9,872 nucleotides of DNA, taken from CAYTLQ01 sp964438715. Its GTDB lineage: Bacteria > Bacteroidota > Ignavibacteria > Ignavibacteriales > Ignavibacteriaceae. Every line of letters begins with the position of its first letter. The stretch's first letter is position 1. The notes under the pieces are model-generated. The model was given only the letters and a program-made list of their open reading frames with translations, searched no databases and was not told the DNA's origin. The DNA is taken from contig CAYTLQ010000266.1 of the NCBI GenBank assembly GCA_964438715.1, positions 1 through 9,872 of the forward strand, written 5' to 3'. Made by a program: the position numbers and the translations under genes. Below are positions 1 through 7,082 of the stretch, piece by piece.

Positions 1-246
1 CTTCAATGTTACACCGGTCTGCCTCAGCAAACTACGCACTGTCTCTGTAGGCTGTGCCCCAACTTTTAACCAATAGAGAGCTCTTTCTTCTTTGATAGAA
101 ACCGCATGCGGCTCAACCTTTGGATTATATGTACCTATCGCTTCAAGATATTTTCCATCTCTCGGCGAACGGGAATCTGCCGCTACGATTTTGTACACCG
201 GCTGTTTCTTTTTTCCCATCCGGCGCAGTCTTAATTTAACTGCCAA
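1..246 (-). CDS. rpsP: 30S ribosomal protein S16, partial (3' end beyond left edge)
   Basis: This is a small-subunit ribosomal protein that binds 16S rRNA and helps assemble the 30S body. Reverse translation from 246 gives 82 residues beginning MAVKLRLRRMGKKKQPVYKI and containing SRSPRDGKYLE and the GTYNP motif near residues 38-42, the classic S16 pattern. The frame is open to position 1, so the stop lies outside the window. The start is TTG at 246-244, chosen because MAVKLRLRRMG matches the conserved S16 N-terminus and because GGAGG lies 9 bases upstream. The next ATG, nine codons in, would remove the conserved start. Its position after ffh matches the widespread ffh-rpsP-rimM-trmD-rplS order, so rimM or trmD probably follows to the left (inference). 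Confidence 0.96.
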   Translation of the reverse strand, partial: MAVKLRLRRMGKKKQPVYKIVAADSRSPRDGKYLEAIGTYNPKVEPHAVSIKEERALYWLKVGAQPTETVRSLLRQTGVTLK

Positions 247-255
247 GTTTATTAA

Positions 256-260
256 CCTCC
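256..260 (-). promoter_or_regulatory. Strong Shine-Dalgarno sequence for rpsP
   Basis: On the minus strand this reads GGAGG, 9 bases before the TTG codon at 246-244. It is one of only two near-consensus ribosome binding sites in the window (the other serves atpE), and it supports TTG as the true rpsP start. Confidence 0.8.
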
Positions 261-289
261 GCTAATTTATTTTCTAAAACTCATTCAAA

Positions 290-323
290 GTTTTTCCTAT
301 TGGAAAAACAAACAGGTCTGTTT
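290..323 (-). repeat. Two adjacent inverted repeats in the ffh-rpsP spacer
   Basis: Two hairpin-capable inverted repeats lie end to end. In transcript order, 323-310 reads AAACAG-AC-CTGTTT (as RNA, five pairs around a four-base loop) and is followed by GTTTTT. Then 309-290 reads GTTTTTCC-AATA-GGAAAAAC, a perfect 8-base stem with a four-base loop. The stems are A/T-rich and the second lacks a long U tract. They may form a weak terminator or mRNA-end structure after ffh, a processing signal, or an operator for rpsP. The repeats are directly visible; the function is inferred. Confidence 0.5.
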
Positions 324-357
324 CTTAAAATATATTAAAAAATAACCAATAATTTAA

Positions 358-1662
358 TTAAAACCGACCTTTAAATCCAACTTTATTCATTCGTGATATC
401 ATCGTCTGCATTTCCTGAAATTGTTTAATAAGACGATTTACATCCTGTATCGAAGTTCCACTACCGCGGGCTATGCGTTTTCTTCGACTTCCGTTAAGAA
501 TTTTAGGCGATTTTCTTTCTTCCTTAGTCATTGAGTTTATTATCGCTTCCACTTTCACTAATGCCTTTTCATCAACATCAGCGTTTTTTATCTGTGAACC
601 AATTCCTGGTATCATAGCCATTAATGAAGAAAGTGAACCCATTTTTTTTATCATTTTTATCTGTTTGAGGAAATCTTCAAAGTCGAATTTGTTTTTCCTC
701 AACTTTTCAGCCATATCTTCAGCTTCCTGCTGATTGAATGTGGCTTGCGCTTTCTCTACAAGAGAAACAACATCGCCTTTACCGAGTATTCTGGTTGCAA
801 GTCTCTCAGGGTAGAATACATCCAGATTTTCTAATTTCTCTCCATCTGAAATAAATTTAATTGGCTTTCCAACTACAGCGCGTATCGAAAGAGCACACCC
901 GCCTTTCGCATCACCATCCATCTTGGTGAGAACAATCCCATCAAAATTCACTACATCATTAAAGGCTTTGGCAGAATTCACCGCATCCTGACCTGTCATC
1001 GAATCTACTACAAAAAGCGTCTCGTATGGTTGTACAATTTTTTTAATATCGGCCACTTCTTCCATCATCGCAGCATCAACATGAAGACGACCTGCAGTAT
1101 CGACAATAATTGTATCGGCACTCACTTCTTTCGCATAGGAAAGTGCCTCTCTTGCAATCTCTCTGGCACCTGCTCCATCTATAGAAAATACCGGAACATT
1201 GATACTTTTGCCAAGAACTTTTAATTGTTCAACCGCCGCCGGTCGGTAAACATCAGCAGCAACGAGCAGAGGATTTCTCCCCTGAGACTTTAATCGTCGC
1301 GCAAATTTACCGCAAAATGTAGTTTTACCTGACCCCTGAAGGCCGACTACAAGTATTGGGGTTGCTCCTGAGGGATTGAGATTAATTGAGACATTGGAAC
1401 TACCCAGTAATTCTACGAGCTCATCATAAAATATTTTTGTAAGGAGCTGACCGGGAGATATGGAGGCAAGTACTTCCTGGCCAAGTGCCTTCTTCGACAC
1501 CGACTCAATAAATTCTTTTGTTACTTTGAAATTAACATCTGCATCGAGAAGAATTCTTCGGATTTCACGGAGCGTTTCCTGAATATTTTTTTCGGAAAGT
1601 TTCCCCTGCCCGGTAACCTTTTTTAGTATTTTATCAAATTTAAGACTTAAATCCTGAAGCAT
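358..1662 (-). CDS. ffh: Signal recognition particle protein Ffh (SRP54 GTPase)
   Basis: Ffh binds 4.5S/SRP RNA and signal sequences of nascent membrane proteins and delivers ribosomes to FtsY at the inner membrane. The 434 residues show the N domain (about 1-90) and the G domain with P-loop GLQGSGKTT at 107-115, ADVYRPAAVEQL at 136-147, DTAGR at 188-192 and TKMDGDAKGG at 246-255. The methionine-rich M domain follows from about 300, with the finger-loop segment MAMIPGIG at 348-355 and the RNA-binding SRRKRIARGSG at 392-402. All key motifs are intact and the length is normal. The ATG at 1662-1660 has AAGG just upstream. It starts 30 bases after atpG with no visible terminator between them, so it may be co-transcribed with the ATP synthase genes. 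Ffh inserts polytopic membrane proteins such as the F0 subunits, but I treat the neighbourhood as suggestive only. Confidence 0.99.
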   Translation of the reverse strand: MLQDLSLKFDKILKKVTGQGKLSEKNIQETLREIRRILLDADVNFKVTKEFIESVSKKALGQEVLASISPGQLLTKIFYDELVELLGSSNVSINLNPSGATPILVVGLQGSGKTTFCGKFARRLKSQGRNPLLVAADVYRPAAVEQLKVLGKSINVPVFSIDGAGAREIAREALSYAKEVSADTIIVDTAGRLHVDAAMMEEVADIKKIVQPYETLFVVDSMTGQDAVNSAKAFNDVVNFDGIVLTKMDGDAKGGCALSIRAVVGKPIKFISDGEKLENLDVFYPERLATRILGKGDVVSLVEKAQATFNQQEAEDMAEKLRKNKFDFEDFLKQIKMIKKMGSLSSLMAMIPGIGSQIKNADVDEKALVKVEAIINSMTKEERKSPKILNGSRRKRIARGSGTSIQDVNRLIKQFQEMQTMISRMNKVGFKGRF

Positions 1663-1692
1663 CGAACCTTAACATAACCAGAGTGGCAACTA

Positions 1693-2577
1693 TTAACCAC
1701 CATTATCTTTCAAAGCATTTGCCCCTGAAACAATCTCCAATATTTCTTTAGTTATCGAGGCCTGACGCTCTTTATTATACTTGATGCGCAAAGTCCTGAT
1801 AAGTTCTTTTGCATTTGTTGTTGCATTGTCCATAGCAGTCATCCGGGCGCCAAACTCTGCTGCGTTAGACTCTAAGAAAATACGCCACATTGTAGCGTGA
1901 AGATATTTTGGGAGAACATATTCAAAAATTGACTGCTGGCTTAATTCGTAAATGTAATTCTCTTCTTTATGCGTCGGTTTTGACTTATCTTCGGCAACCG
2001 GTACCGGAAGATACTTTGCTGTATTAACTTTTTGTGAAACTATTGATTTAAATTCATTATATACAACATATACCGCATCGTAAGAACCAGAGAGAAACAA
2101 TTTAATTACTTCATCGGCAACACTGTGAGCAGAAGAGTATTTCAATGAGCCGAAAATACCTATCTTATTTCCAATGATGGAATAACCGCGTTTGCGGAAA
2201 TGGTCATAACCCTTTTTACCTACGCAATAAAGCGAAGCAGAGGCTCCTTTCGCTTTTATGTCATCATCAATAAACGGTGTAGCGTCCCGGATAATATTTG
2301 TGTTGAAAGTACCAAAAAGCCCACGATCGGCGGTTACTACAACAACAAGAATATTTTTTAATTCACGCTCTACAAGATAGGGGTTCGTTTGCTTTTGTTC
2401 TTCAGTAACAAGATTTTTTAAGTATGCAGTTAATTTGTTGGAGTATGGACGGGCATTTATGATATTTTCCTGAGCACGACGGAGTTTTGCGGCAGAAACC
2501 ATTTTCATTGCCTTGGTAATTTTCTGCGTGCTTTGAACGCCTTTAATCCGGTTTCTTATATCACGAAGGGTAGCCAT
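1693..2577 (-). CDS. atpG: F1F0 ATP synthase subunit gamma
   Basis: Gamma is the central rotor shaft of F1, turning inside the alpha3beta3 head and coupling c-ring rotation to catalysis. The 294-residue protein has the conserved N-terminal helix, with IRNRIKGVQSTQKITKAMKM at 7-26 followed by VSAAKLRRAQ. The C-terminal helix carries the family signature ITKEILEIVSGANAL at about 275-289. The middle holds the expected alpha/beta domain, including ADRGLFGTFN. Length is normal. It starts with ATG at 2577, nine bases after the atpA stop, preceded by AAGG. In most bacteria atpD and atpC follow atpG. Here the next gene is ffh, so the F1 set is split. Confidence 0.99.
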   Translation of the reverse strand: MATLRDIRNRIKGVQSTQKITKAMKMVSAAKLRRAQENIINARPYSNKLTAYLKNLVTEEQKQTNPYLVERELKNILVVVVTADRGLFGTFNTNIIRDATPFIDDDIKAKGASASLYCVGKKGYDHFRKRGYSIIGNKIGIFGSLKYSSAHSVADEVIKLFLSGSYDAVYVVYNEFKSIVSQKVNTAKYLPVPVAEDKSKPTHKEENYIYELSQQSIFEYVLPKYLHATMWRIFLESNAAEFGARMTAMDNATTNAKELIRTLRIKYNKERQASITKEILEIVSGANALKDNGG

Positions 2578-2586
2578 CGTTAGACC

Positions 2587-4137
2587 TTAATTACTCTTCT
2601 TAAATCCAAGGAGAAATTCTCCTGCGGCTTTTTTAATAAGTTCCGCTGTTTCATCTTTTAGTTCTTTAGACTCACGGATAGAAGAATATATCTGTGGATA
2701 TTTTAATTCAACATATTTATCAAACTCATATTCAAATCGTTTCACATCCTCAACAGGCAGACTATCAAGAAGTCCACTTGTTCCTGTATAAACCGCTACA
2801 ACCTGCTTCTCAACGGGAACAGTATTATATTGTCCTTGTTTAAGTAATTCAACGAGACGAGCGCCTCTGGCAAGTGTTTTTTGAGTAGCGACATCGAGAT
2901 CAGAGCCGAATTTTGCAAATGATTCCAGTTCTCTGTATTGTGCTAAATCAAGCTTAAGACTACCGGCTACTTTTCTCATAGCCTTAACCTGTGCATTTCC
3001 TCCAACACGTGATACAGAGATACCAACATTTATAGCAGGGCGAACGCCGGCGTTAAAAAGGTTTGACTCTAAGTAAATCTGACCATCGGTGATAGAAATA
3101 ACATTGGTAGGGATATATGCAGAAACATCACCCTGTTGTGTTTCAATTATCGGAAGCGCAGTCAAACTTCCGCCACCAAGCTCATCGCTAAGCTTGGAAG
3201 CACGCTCCAACAGACGGGAGTGAAGATAAAATACATCACCCGGAAAAGCTTCGCGTCCCGGTGGTCTCCTTAAGAGAAGAGAGAGTTCACGATATGCAGC
3301 AGCCTGTTTACTTAAATCATCATAAACAACCAGCGCATGTCGTCCTGAGTCCCGGAAAAATTCGCCAAGTGTAGCTCCAGAGTAAGGTGCAATAAACTGC
3401 AATGGTGCAGGGTCGGAAGCCGATGCAGTTATTACAGTGGTATATTCCATTGCGCCATATTCCTGCAGTTTAGCAACAACCTGAGCAACTGTTGAGCGTT
3501 TTTGACCAACGGCTACATAAACGCAATAAACAGGTTTAATACCAAGTTTTTTTGCCTCTTCCGTATGGGTAAATTTCTGATTAATGATTGCATCGATTGC
3601 AACGGCAGTTTTACCGGTTTGTCTATCTCCGATGATAAGCTCACGCTGACCACGCCCAATAGGAATCATAGCATCAACTGCAGTTATTCCTGTTTGTAAC
3701 GGTTCTTTTACAGGCTGGCGTTGAATTACACCAAGAGCTTTACGCTCAATAGGCAGGAAATCTTTTGTCTCTATTGGACCCTTTCCATCTACCGGAAGCC
3801 CAAGTGGAGAAATAACCCTGCCAAGCATTGCTTCACCCACAGGCATTGAGGCAACCTTTCCTGTGCGTTTAACGGTATCTCCCTCTTTTACAAGTTTCGA
3901 ATCACCAAAAAGCACAACACCAACATTATCTTCTTCTAGATTAAGAACCATTCCGAACACTTCGTTCGGAAATTCAACAAGTTCACTTGCCATTACTTTA
4001 GTGAGACCATAAACACGGGCAATACCGTCACCCACCTGAAGCACGGTGCCAACTTCGTAAACATCGGCTTCACTCTCATAACCGGAAAGTTGTTTTCTTA
4101 TTATCGAAGTAATTTCATCTGGTCTGATATCAATCAT
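2587..4137 (-). CDS. atpA: F1F0 ATP synthase subunit alpha
   Basis: Alpha alternates with beta in the F1 hexamer, carries the non-catalytic nucleotide sites and supplies the arginine finger to the catalytic sites on beta. The 516 residues show an N-terminal beta-barrel (about 25-95), the Walker A motif GDRQTGKT at 170-177, a Walker B region LVVYDD at 269-274, and the alpha signature PAINVGISVSRVGG at 367-380 with the arginine finger R377. The helical C-terminal domain is complete. Length matches the family (about 500-515). The ATG at 4137 is preceded by AAGGA at usual spacing, with 24 bases between it and the atpH stop. The beta partner, atpD, is not encoded in this window. Confidence 0.99.
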   Translation of the reverse strand: MIDIRPDEITSIIRKQLSGYESEADVYEVGTVLQVGDGIARVYGLTKVMASELVEFPNEVFGMVLNLEEDNVGVVLFGDSKLVKEGDTVKRTGKVASMPVGEAMLGRVISPLGLPVDGKGPIETKDFLPIERKALGVIQRQPVKEPLQTGITAVDAMIPIGRGQRELIIGDRQTGKTAVAIDAIINQKFTHTEEAKKLGIKPVYCVYVAVGQKRSTVAQVVAKLQEYGAMEYTTVITASASDPAPLQFIAPYSGATLGEFFRDSGRHALVVYDDLSKQAAAYRELSLLLRRPPGREAFPGDVFYLHSRLLERASKLSDELGGGSLTALPIIETQQGDVSAYIPTNVISITDGQIYLESNLFNAGVRPAINVGISVSRVGGNAQVKAMRKVAGSLKLDLAQYRELESFAKFGSDLDVATQKTLARGARLVELLKQGQYNTVPVEKQVVAVYTGTSGLLDSLPVEDVKRFEYEFDKYVELKYPQIYSSIRESKELKDETAELIKKAAGEFLLGFKKSN

Positions 4138-4161
4138 ATATTTTCCTTCAAATTTCCTGAA

Positions 4162-4716
4162 TTAATTCAATGAAATGTTTGAATTAATAAACTTCTTTTT
4201 CAATACTTGCAACTGGTTACTGAGCGAAGCATCAATAACCGTATCTCCAATCTTTAAAATAAAACCACCGATGAGTGTATCATCGGGCTGCATCTCAAAA
4301 ACAATTTTTTTATTAAATTTTTGTTCAAGCCTGGTCTTTAAAGCAGCTAATTGTTCCTCTGAGAACACCGACGCAGTAAGAACTTTAACCGGCAAAAGTC
4401 CGGCCATTTCATTCTTTAACTCAATAAACGACCGCATAACTTCGCCTGTAAGTTCAATTCTGTTTTTATCTCTCAGCAAGGAAAGGAAACGGGTAAAATC
4501 GGGGGAAAGCTTCCCACGGAATACTCCGATTAAAATTTCATATTTATCCGATGGCTTAATAACCGGATTAGAGAGAATGCGTTGCAACTCTGCGTTCTTC
4601 TCTATAACAACCGAAATATCCTCCACTTCCTTCACCAATGATTCAAGAATATTTTTTTCTTTTGCCATCTCATAGAGAGAAGCGGCATATATACCAGAAA
4701 CTTTTCGGGAGCTCAT
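4162..4716 (-). CDS. atpH: F1F0 ATP synthase subunit delta (OSCP family)
   Basis: Delta caps the top of F1 and ties it to the b-subunit peripheral stalk. The 184-residue protein has a helical N-terminal domain starting near residue 6 (SGIYAASLYEMAKEKN). The C-terminal family signature includes DDTLIGGFILKIGDTVID at 145-162 followed by ASLSNQLQ. Length is typical. It starts with ATG at 4716, only 3 bases after the atpF stop, which implies translational coupling. A long open frame on the opposite strand inside it is a reading-frame shadow with no recognisable features. Confidence 0.98.
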   Translation of the reverse strand: MSSRKVSGIYAASLYEMAKEKNILESLVKEVEDISVVIEKNAELQRILSNPVIKPSDKYEILIGVFRGKLSPDFTRFLSLLRDKNRIELTGEVMRSFIELKNEMAGLLPVKVLTASVFSEEQLAALKTRLEQKFNKKIVFEMQPDDTLIGGFILKIGDTVIDASLSNQLQVLKKKFINSNISLN

Positions 4717-4719
4717 AGT

Positions 4720-5271
4720 TTAATTATTCGGTATTTCGTTAATATACTGCGAGACGATTTCGTCCTGCGCTTTCTTATCGAGATTTTTTCGAAGCAATTT
4801 TTCTGCTATGTTTATTGATATCTCGGCAACCTGCGCCTTAATTTCACCGAAAGCTTCCTGTTTTTTACGCTCAATTTCCTGTGATGCATCACTCAACATT
4901 CTTGCTGCCTGAGCTTTGCTTTCTTCAAGCATCTGCTGTTTAAGCTGTTCAGCGTATTTACGGCTTTCGGCAAGAATTTTTTGAGCTTCCTCTCCGGCTT
5001 TTGCCATATTAAGTTTATTTTCTTCAATAAGCCTTTGAGCTTCGGCTTTTGCTTTTTCTGCCATTTCAAGTGACTCTTTAATCTTGTTTTCTCTTTCATC
5101 CAAAGCAGTAAGAATAGGTTTCCAAGCCACTTTCTTTAAAATAAAAAGCAGAATCAAAAATGTCAGAACAGTCCAGAAAGCTAAACCCGGATTAACCGAG
5201 AGTAATCCTCCACCACCACTTTCCGATTCAGAGTAATATGCAGCAAATGCAAATATTGCACCGATCGTCAT
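4720..5271 (-). CDS. atpF: F1F0 ATP synthase subunit b
   Basis: Subunit b forms the peripheral stalk that holds F1 against the torque of the rotor. From the ATG at 5271 the protein has 183 residues: a short N-terminal stretch with a SESESGGGG segment, one transmembrane helix (about residues 30-48, from NPGLAFWTVLTFLILLFIL) and KKVAWKPILTALDERENKI at the membrane exit. A long charged, alanine-rich helix then runs to the end and suits a right-handed coiled coil. An in-frame TTG at 5283 would add four residues (MDYC). I prefer ATG, although neither start has a clear ribosome binding site. An intrinsic-terminator-like hairpin ends about 25 bases upstream, so expression relative to atpE may be reduced. 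Confidence 0.97.
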   Translation of the reverse strand: MTIGAIFAFAAYYSESESGGGGLLSVNPGLAFWTVLTFLILLFILKKVAWKPILTALDERENKIKESLEMAEKAKAEAQRLIEENKLNMAKAGEEAQKILAESRKYAEQLKQQMLEESKAQAARMLSDASQEIERKKQEAFGEIKAQVAEISINIAEKLLRKNLDKKAQDEIVSQYINEIPNN

Positions 5272-5295
5272 ACAATAATCCAAAACTTAATTATT

Positions 5296-5323
5296 AAAAA
5301 AGGAGCGCTTATTATGGCGCTCC
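5296..5323 (-). terminator. Terminator-like hairpin between atpE and atpF
   Basis: On the minus strand the sequence reads GGAGCGC, an 8-base loop (CATAATAA), then GCGCTCC, followed directly by TTTTTT. That is a perfect 7-base GC-rich stem plus a U tract, the standard rho-independent terminator form. It starts 10 bases after the atpE stop and lies in the middle of the ATP synthase cluster. Since atpFHAG must still be expressed, it probably acts as a partial terminator or as a 3' stabiliser of atpBE mRNA. The structure is directly visible; partial readthrough is inferred. Confidence 0.85.
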
Positions 5324-5332
5324 CTGTAAAAC

Positions 5333-5551
5333 TTATTTTCCGGCTAATTGGAAACAAATAACCAATGCGAAAAGCGCAATACCTTCAATAAGCGCTGCAG
5401 CAATGATCATAGATATACGGATTACGCCTGCGGCTTCGGGCTGGCGACCACTGGCTTCCATAGCAGCAGCAGCTAGTTTACCAATACCAAGCGCGCCTCC
5501 GATAATGGTTAATCCGGCGCCAATTCCTGCAGCAAGAGCAGCTAAATTCAT
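5333..5551 (-). CDS. atpE: F1F0 ATP synthase subunit c (proteolipid ring)
   Basis: Subunit c forms the membrane rotor ring that carries ions through F0. The 72-residue hairpin has a glycine-rich first helix (GIGAGLTIIGGALGIG at 9-24), the polar loop GRQPEA at 35-40, and a second helix with the ion-binding carboxylate E56 in ALIEGIALFAL. Aligned by eye on the RQPEA loop to the sodium-type c subunit of Ilyobacter, the Na+-ligand Gln position is I23 and the Ser/Thr after the Glu is G57, so proton binding is expected. The ATG at 5551 has AGGAGG five bases upstream, the strongest ribosome binding site in the cluster, in keeping with the many copies of c per enzyme. A hairpin terminator follows. 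Confidence 0.99.
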   Translation of the reverse strand: MNLAALAAGIGAGLTIIGGALGIGKLAAAAMEASGRQPEAAGVIRISMIIAAALIEGIALFALVICFQLAGK

Positions 5552-5556
5552 TGTAT

Positions 5557-5562
5557 CCTCCT
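5557..5562 (-). promoter_or_regulatory. Consensus Shine-Dalgarno sequence for atpE
   Basis: On the minus strand this is AGGAGG, five bases before the atpE ATG. The other ATP synthase genes here have at most AAGG-like sites or none, so this marks atpE for stronger translation. Confidence 0.85.
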
Positions 5563-5599
5563 GAATATAGATTTTTTATTTCGTTTGTTCATTTGTTAA

Positions 5600-6439
5600 T
5601 TAATGGTCCTGATGAACTGCCATTCCTATGAACAGGGAAGACAGCATCGTAAAAATATATGCCTGCAGTAAAGCAACTAAAATTTCCAAAAAATATACAA
5701 ACAACGCCATCGGAATAGATAACGCAGCGATTCCATAGGACTGCATTACAAATATCAGGCTTATCAAAGCGTAAATAACAACATGTCCGGCAGTCATATT
5801 TGCAAAAAGTCGCACAGCGAGAGCAAATGGCTTTGTAAACAGACCTAAAATTTCTACAACAACTATTATTGGTAATAATGCTACCGGTATTCCGTGAGGT
5901 ATCAAACCTTTGAAGTACCCGAAAAACCCGTTCTTACGGATACCGCCAAGTTGAATCATAAAAAATGATAGTGTTGCAAGAACTGCTGTTACAGTAATAT
6001 TGCTTGTTACAGTGGCGCTGAAAGGAATGAGCCCAAGGAAATTTGAGATAAGGATAAAGAAAAATGCAGTCAATAAATAAGGAAGAAACTTTTCATACCC
6101 CTTACCTATAGTTGATTTTGCTATCTCATCCCTGACAAAGATGATCATTATTTCAAAGAAATTAGTTAGACCTTTAGGAACAAGGCTTTTTTTGTACGAT
6201 CCTGCAATTTTACTGAAAACTATAACAGCAATAATCGCAACAACCCAAAGAAATACAACATGTCGTGTTATGGATATATCGTACCCCATAAGAGTTAAGT
6301 GCGGCAAATAAATCTTGCCAAACGGTGTAAAATCAAGATAGTTGCCGTCCAGAATATGGTGCATTATCCATCCGGTATCGGTGTGACTTTCTGCTCCCGT
6401 TTTGAGAGAATCCTGTAATACGGCAGTTGAATCGGTCAT
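5600..6439 (-). CDS. atpB: F1F0 ATP synthase subunit a
   Basis: Subunit a is the static F0 channel protein that feeds ions to and from the c-ring. The 279-residue protein begins with a roughly 50-residue polar segment containing WIMHHILDG, then has several membrane helices (about 58-79, 117-140, 147-164, 185-203, 205-236 and 240-272). The essential stator arginine is R210 in LAVRLFANMTAGHVV. Residue 219 is His and the matching residue of the last helix is Glu (E252 in FLEILVALLQAYIF, with Q259). This is the reciprocal of the E219/H245 pair of E. coli, an arrangement known in other F-ATPases. Start is ATG at 6439, four bases after the preceding gene's stop. Confidence 0.99.
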   Translation of the reverse strand: MTDSTAVLQDSLKTGAESHTDTGWIMHHILDGNYLDFTPFGKIYLPHLTLMGYDISITRHVVFLWVVAIIAVIVFSKIAGSYKKSLVPKGLTNFFEIMIIFVRDEIAKSTIGKGYEKFLPYLLTAFFFILISNFLGLIPFSATVTSNITVTAVLATLSFFMIQLGGIRKNGFFGYFKGLIPHGIPVALLPIIVVVEILGLFTKPFALAVRLFANMTAGHVVIYALISLIFVMQSYGIAALSIPMALFVYFLEILVALLQAYIFTMLSSLFIGMAVHQDH

Positions 6440-6443
6440 AAAA

Positions 6444-6842
6444 TTATTTTGAGTTTAAAGTAAACGATGTTGTTTCGTGTTTTGCTAAATAAACTAACTC
6501 GGTTCCTAAAAAGAAAACATAAAAAACAAAGAATGTAAAAATAAAATAATTTGCGTTAAGTTTCAACAAATCTGGAGAAAATATTATTAATGGAACCAGA
6601 AGAAATATCCTCAAACCCATACCACCCAAAACCAGCAAAAAAAAGGAGTTTTGACCTTTTTTTAGCCCTTTCTCATTTAAATACATACCGGAAATAAAGT
6701 TAAGCGTAGTGAGAATTTTCGCAAAGACCATACTTTTGAGCTCTTGTCCGCTCAGGTATCCAAATGACCTCATTATTAAAAGTACAACTAGCACAACAGC
6801 AACAAAATATCCACTGAACCTGATAAATTTTCTGTATCTCAT
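6444..6842 (-). CDS. Four-helix membrane protein in the ATP synthase subunit I position
   Basis: I do not recognise this 132-residue protein by sequence. It is basic at the N-terminus (MRYRKFIRFSGY) and has about four hydrophobic segments (around 10-28, 37-54, 65-86 and 96-117), with an arginine (R78 in GLRIF) inside or beside the third. Its start overlaps the stop of the AtpZ-like gene by four bases (ATGA), and its stop lies four bases before atpB, so it is tightly coupled to F0. Known AtpI/AtpR-type proteins in this slot are small and multi-spanning and are linked to c-ring assembly or ion supply. By position and topology this may be a divergent member. That is an inference: I see no AtpI-specific motif. 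Confidence 0.75.
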   Translation of the reverse strand: MRYRKFIRFSGYFVAVVLVVLLIMRSFGYLSGQELKSMVFAKILTTLNFISGMYLNEKGLKKGQNSFFLLVLGGMGLRIFLLVPLIIFSPDLLKLNANYFIFTFFVFYVFFLGTELVYLAKHETTSFTLNSK

Positions 6843-7066
6843 TTTTCTTTTTTGCGTTTTTCTAACGAAAGTACCATTTTTATAAGATTATACAGACCGG
6901 CAAAGATACCAAAAACTGCGCAAATAAGTGTATAAAGTGAACCGGTGTTATACTTTCCGTCAAGCCACTGACCTATATATACCATTATAATAATTGTTGC
7001 AGCCAATTGAACACCCAGCCCGAGATACGGACCAATCTCTTTATAAGAAGTCTTCTGAACTGCCAT
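6839..7066 (-). CDS. atpZ: AtpZ/AtpI-family F0F1 ATPase assembly-type protein
   Basis: This 75-residue protein has two membrane helices (about 12-32 and 44-65). It carries the pattern of the small AtpZ/AtpI-like family (Pfam 'putative F0F1-ATPase subunit'): YLGLGVQLAATI, then GQWLDGKY at 32-39, then the glycine-containing second helix CAVFGIFAGLYNLIKMV and a basic tail EKRKKEK. Members lie at the head of ATP synthase operons and have been linked to c-ring assembly or divalent-cation transport. No catalytic role is known. ATG is at 7066, with 16 bases to the bactofilin stop. The stop overlaps the next start by four bases. Confidence 0.88.
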   Translation of the reverse strand: MAVQKTSYKEIGPYLGLGVQLAATIIIMVYIGQWLDGKYNTGSLYTLICAVFGIFAGLYNLIKMVLSLEKRKKEK

Positions 7067-7082
7067 TCAAATAGATTATATA

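Noticed and set aside
4175..4675. 166-codon open frame on the plus strand opposite atpH
   Set aside because: It lies entirely antisense to a clear atpH, has no recognisable domain and has a Ser/Phe-rich composition typical of a reverse-strand shadow.
4893..5099. 68-codon minus-strand frame inside atpF
   Set aside because: It is an out-of-frame reading of the repetitive Lys/Ala/Glu coding sequence of subunit b.
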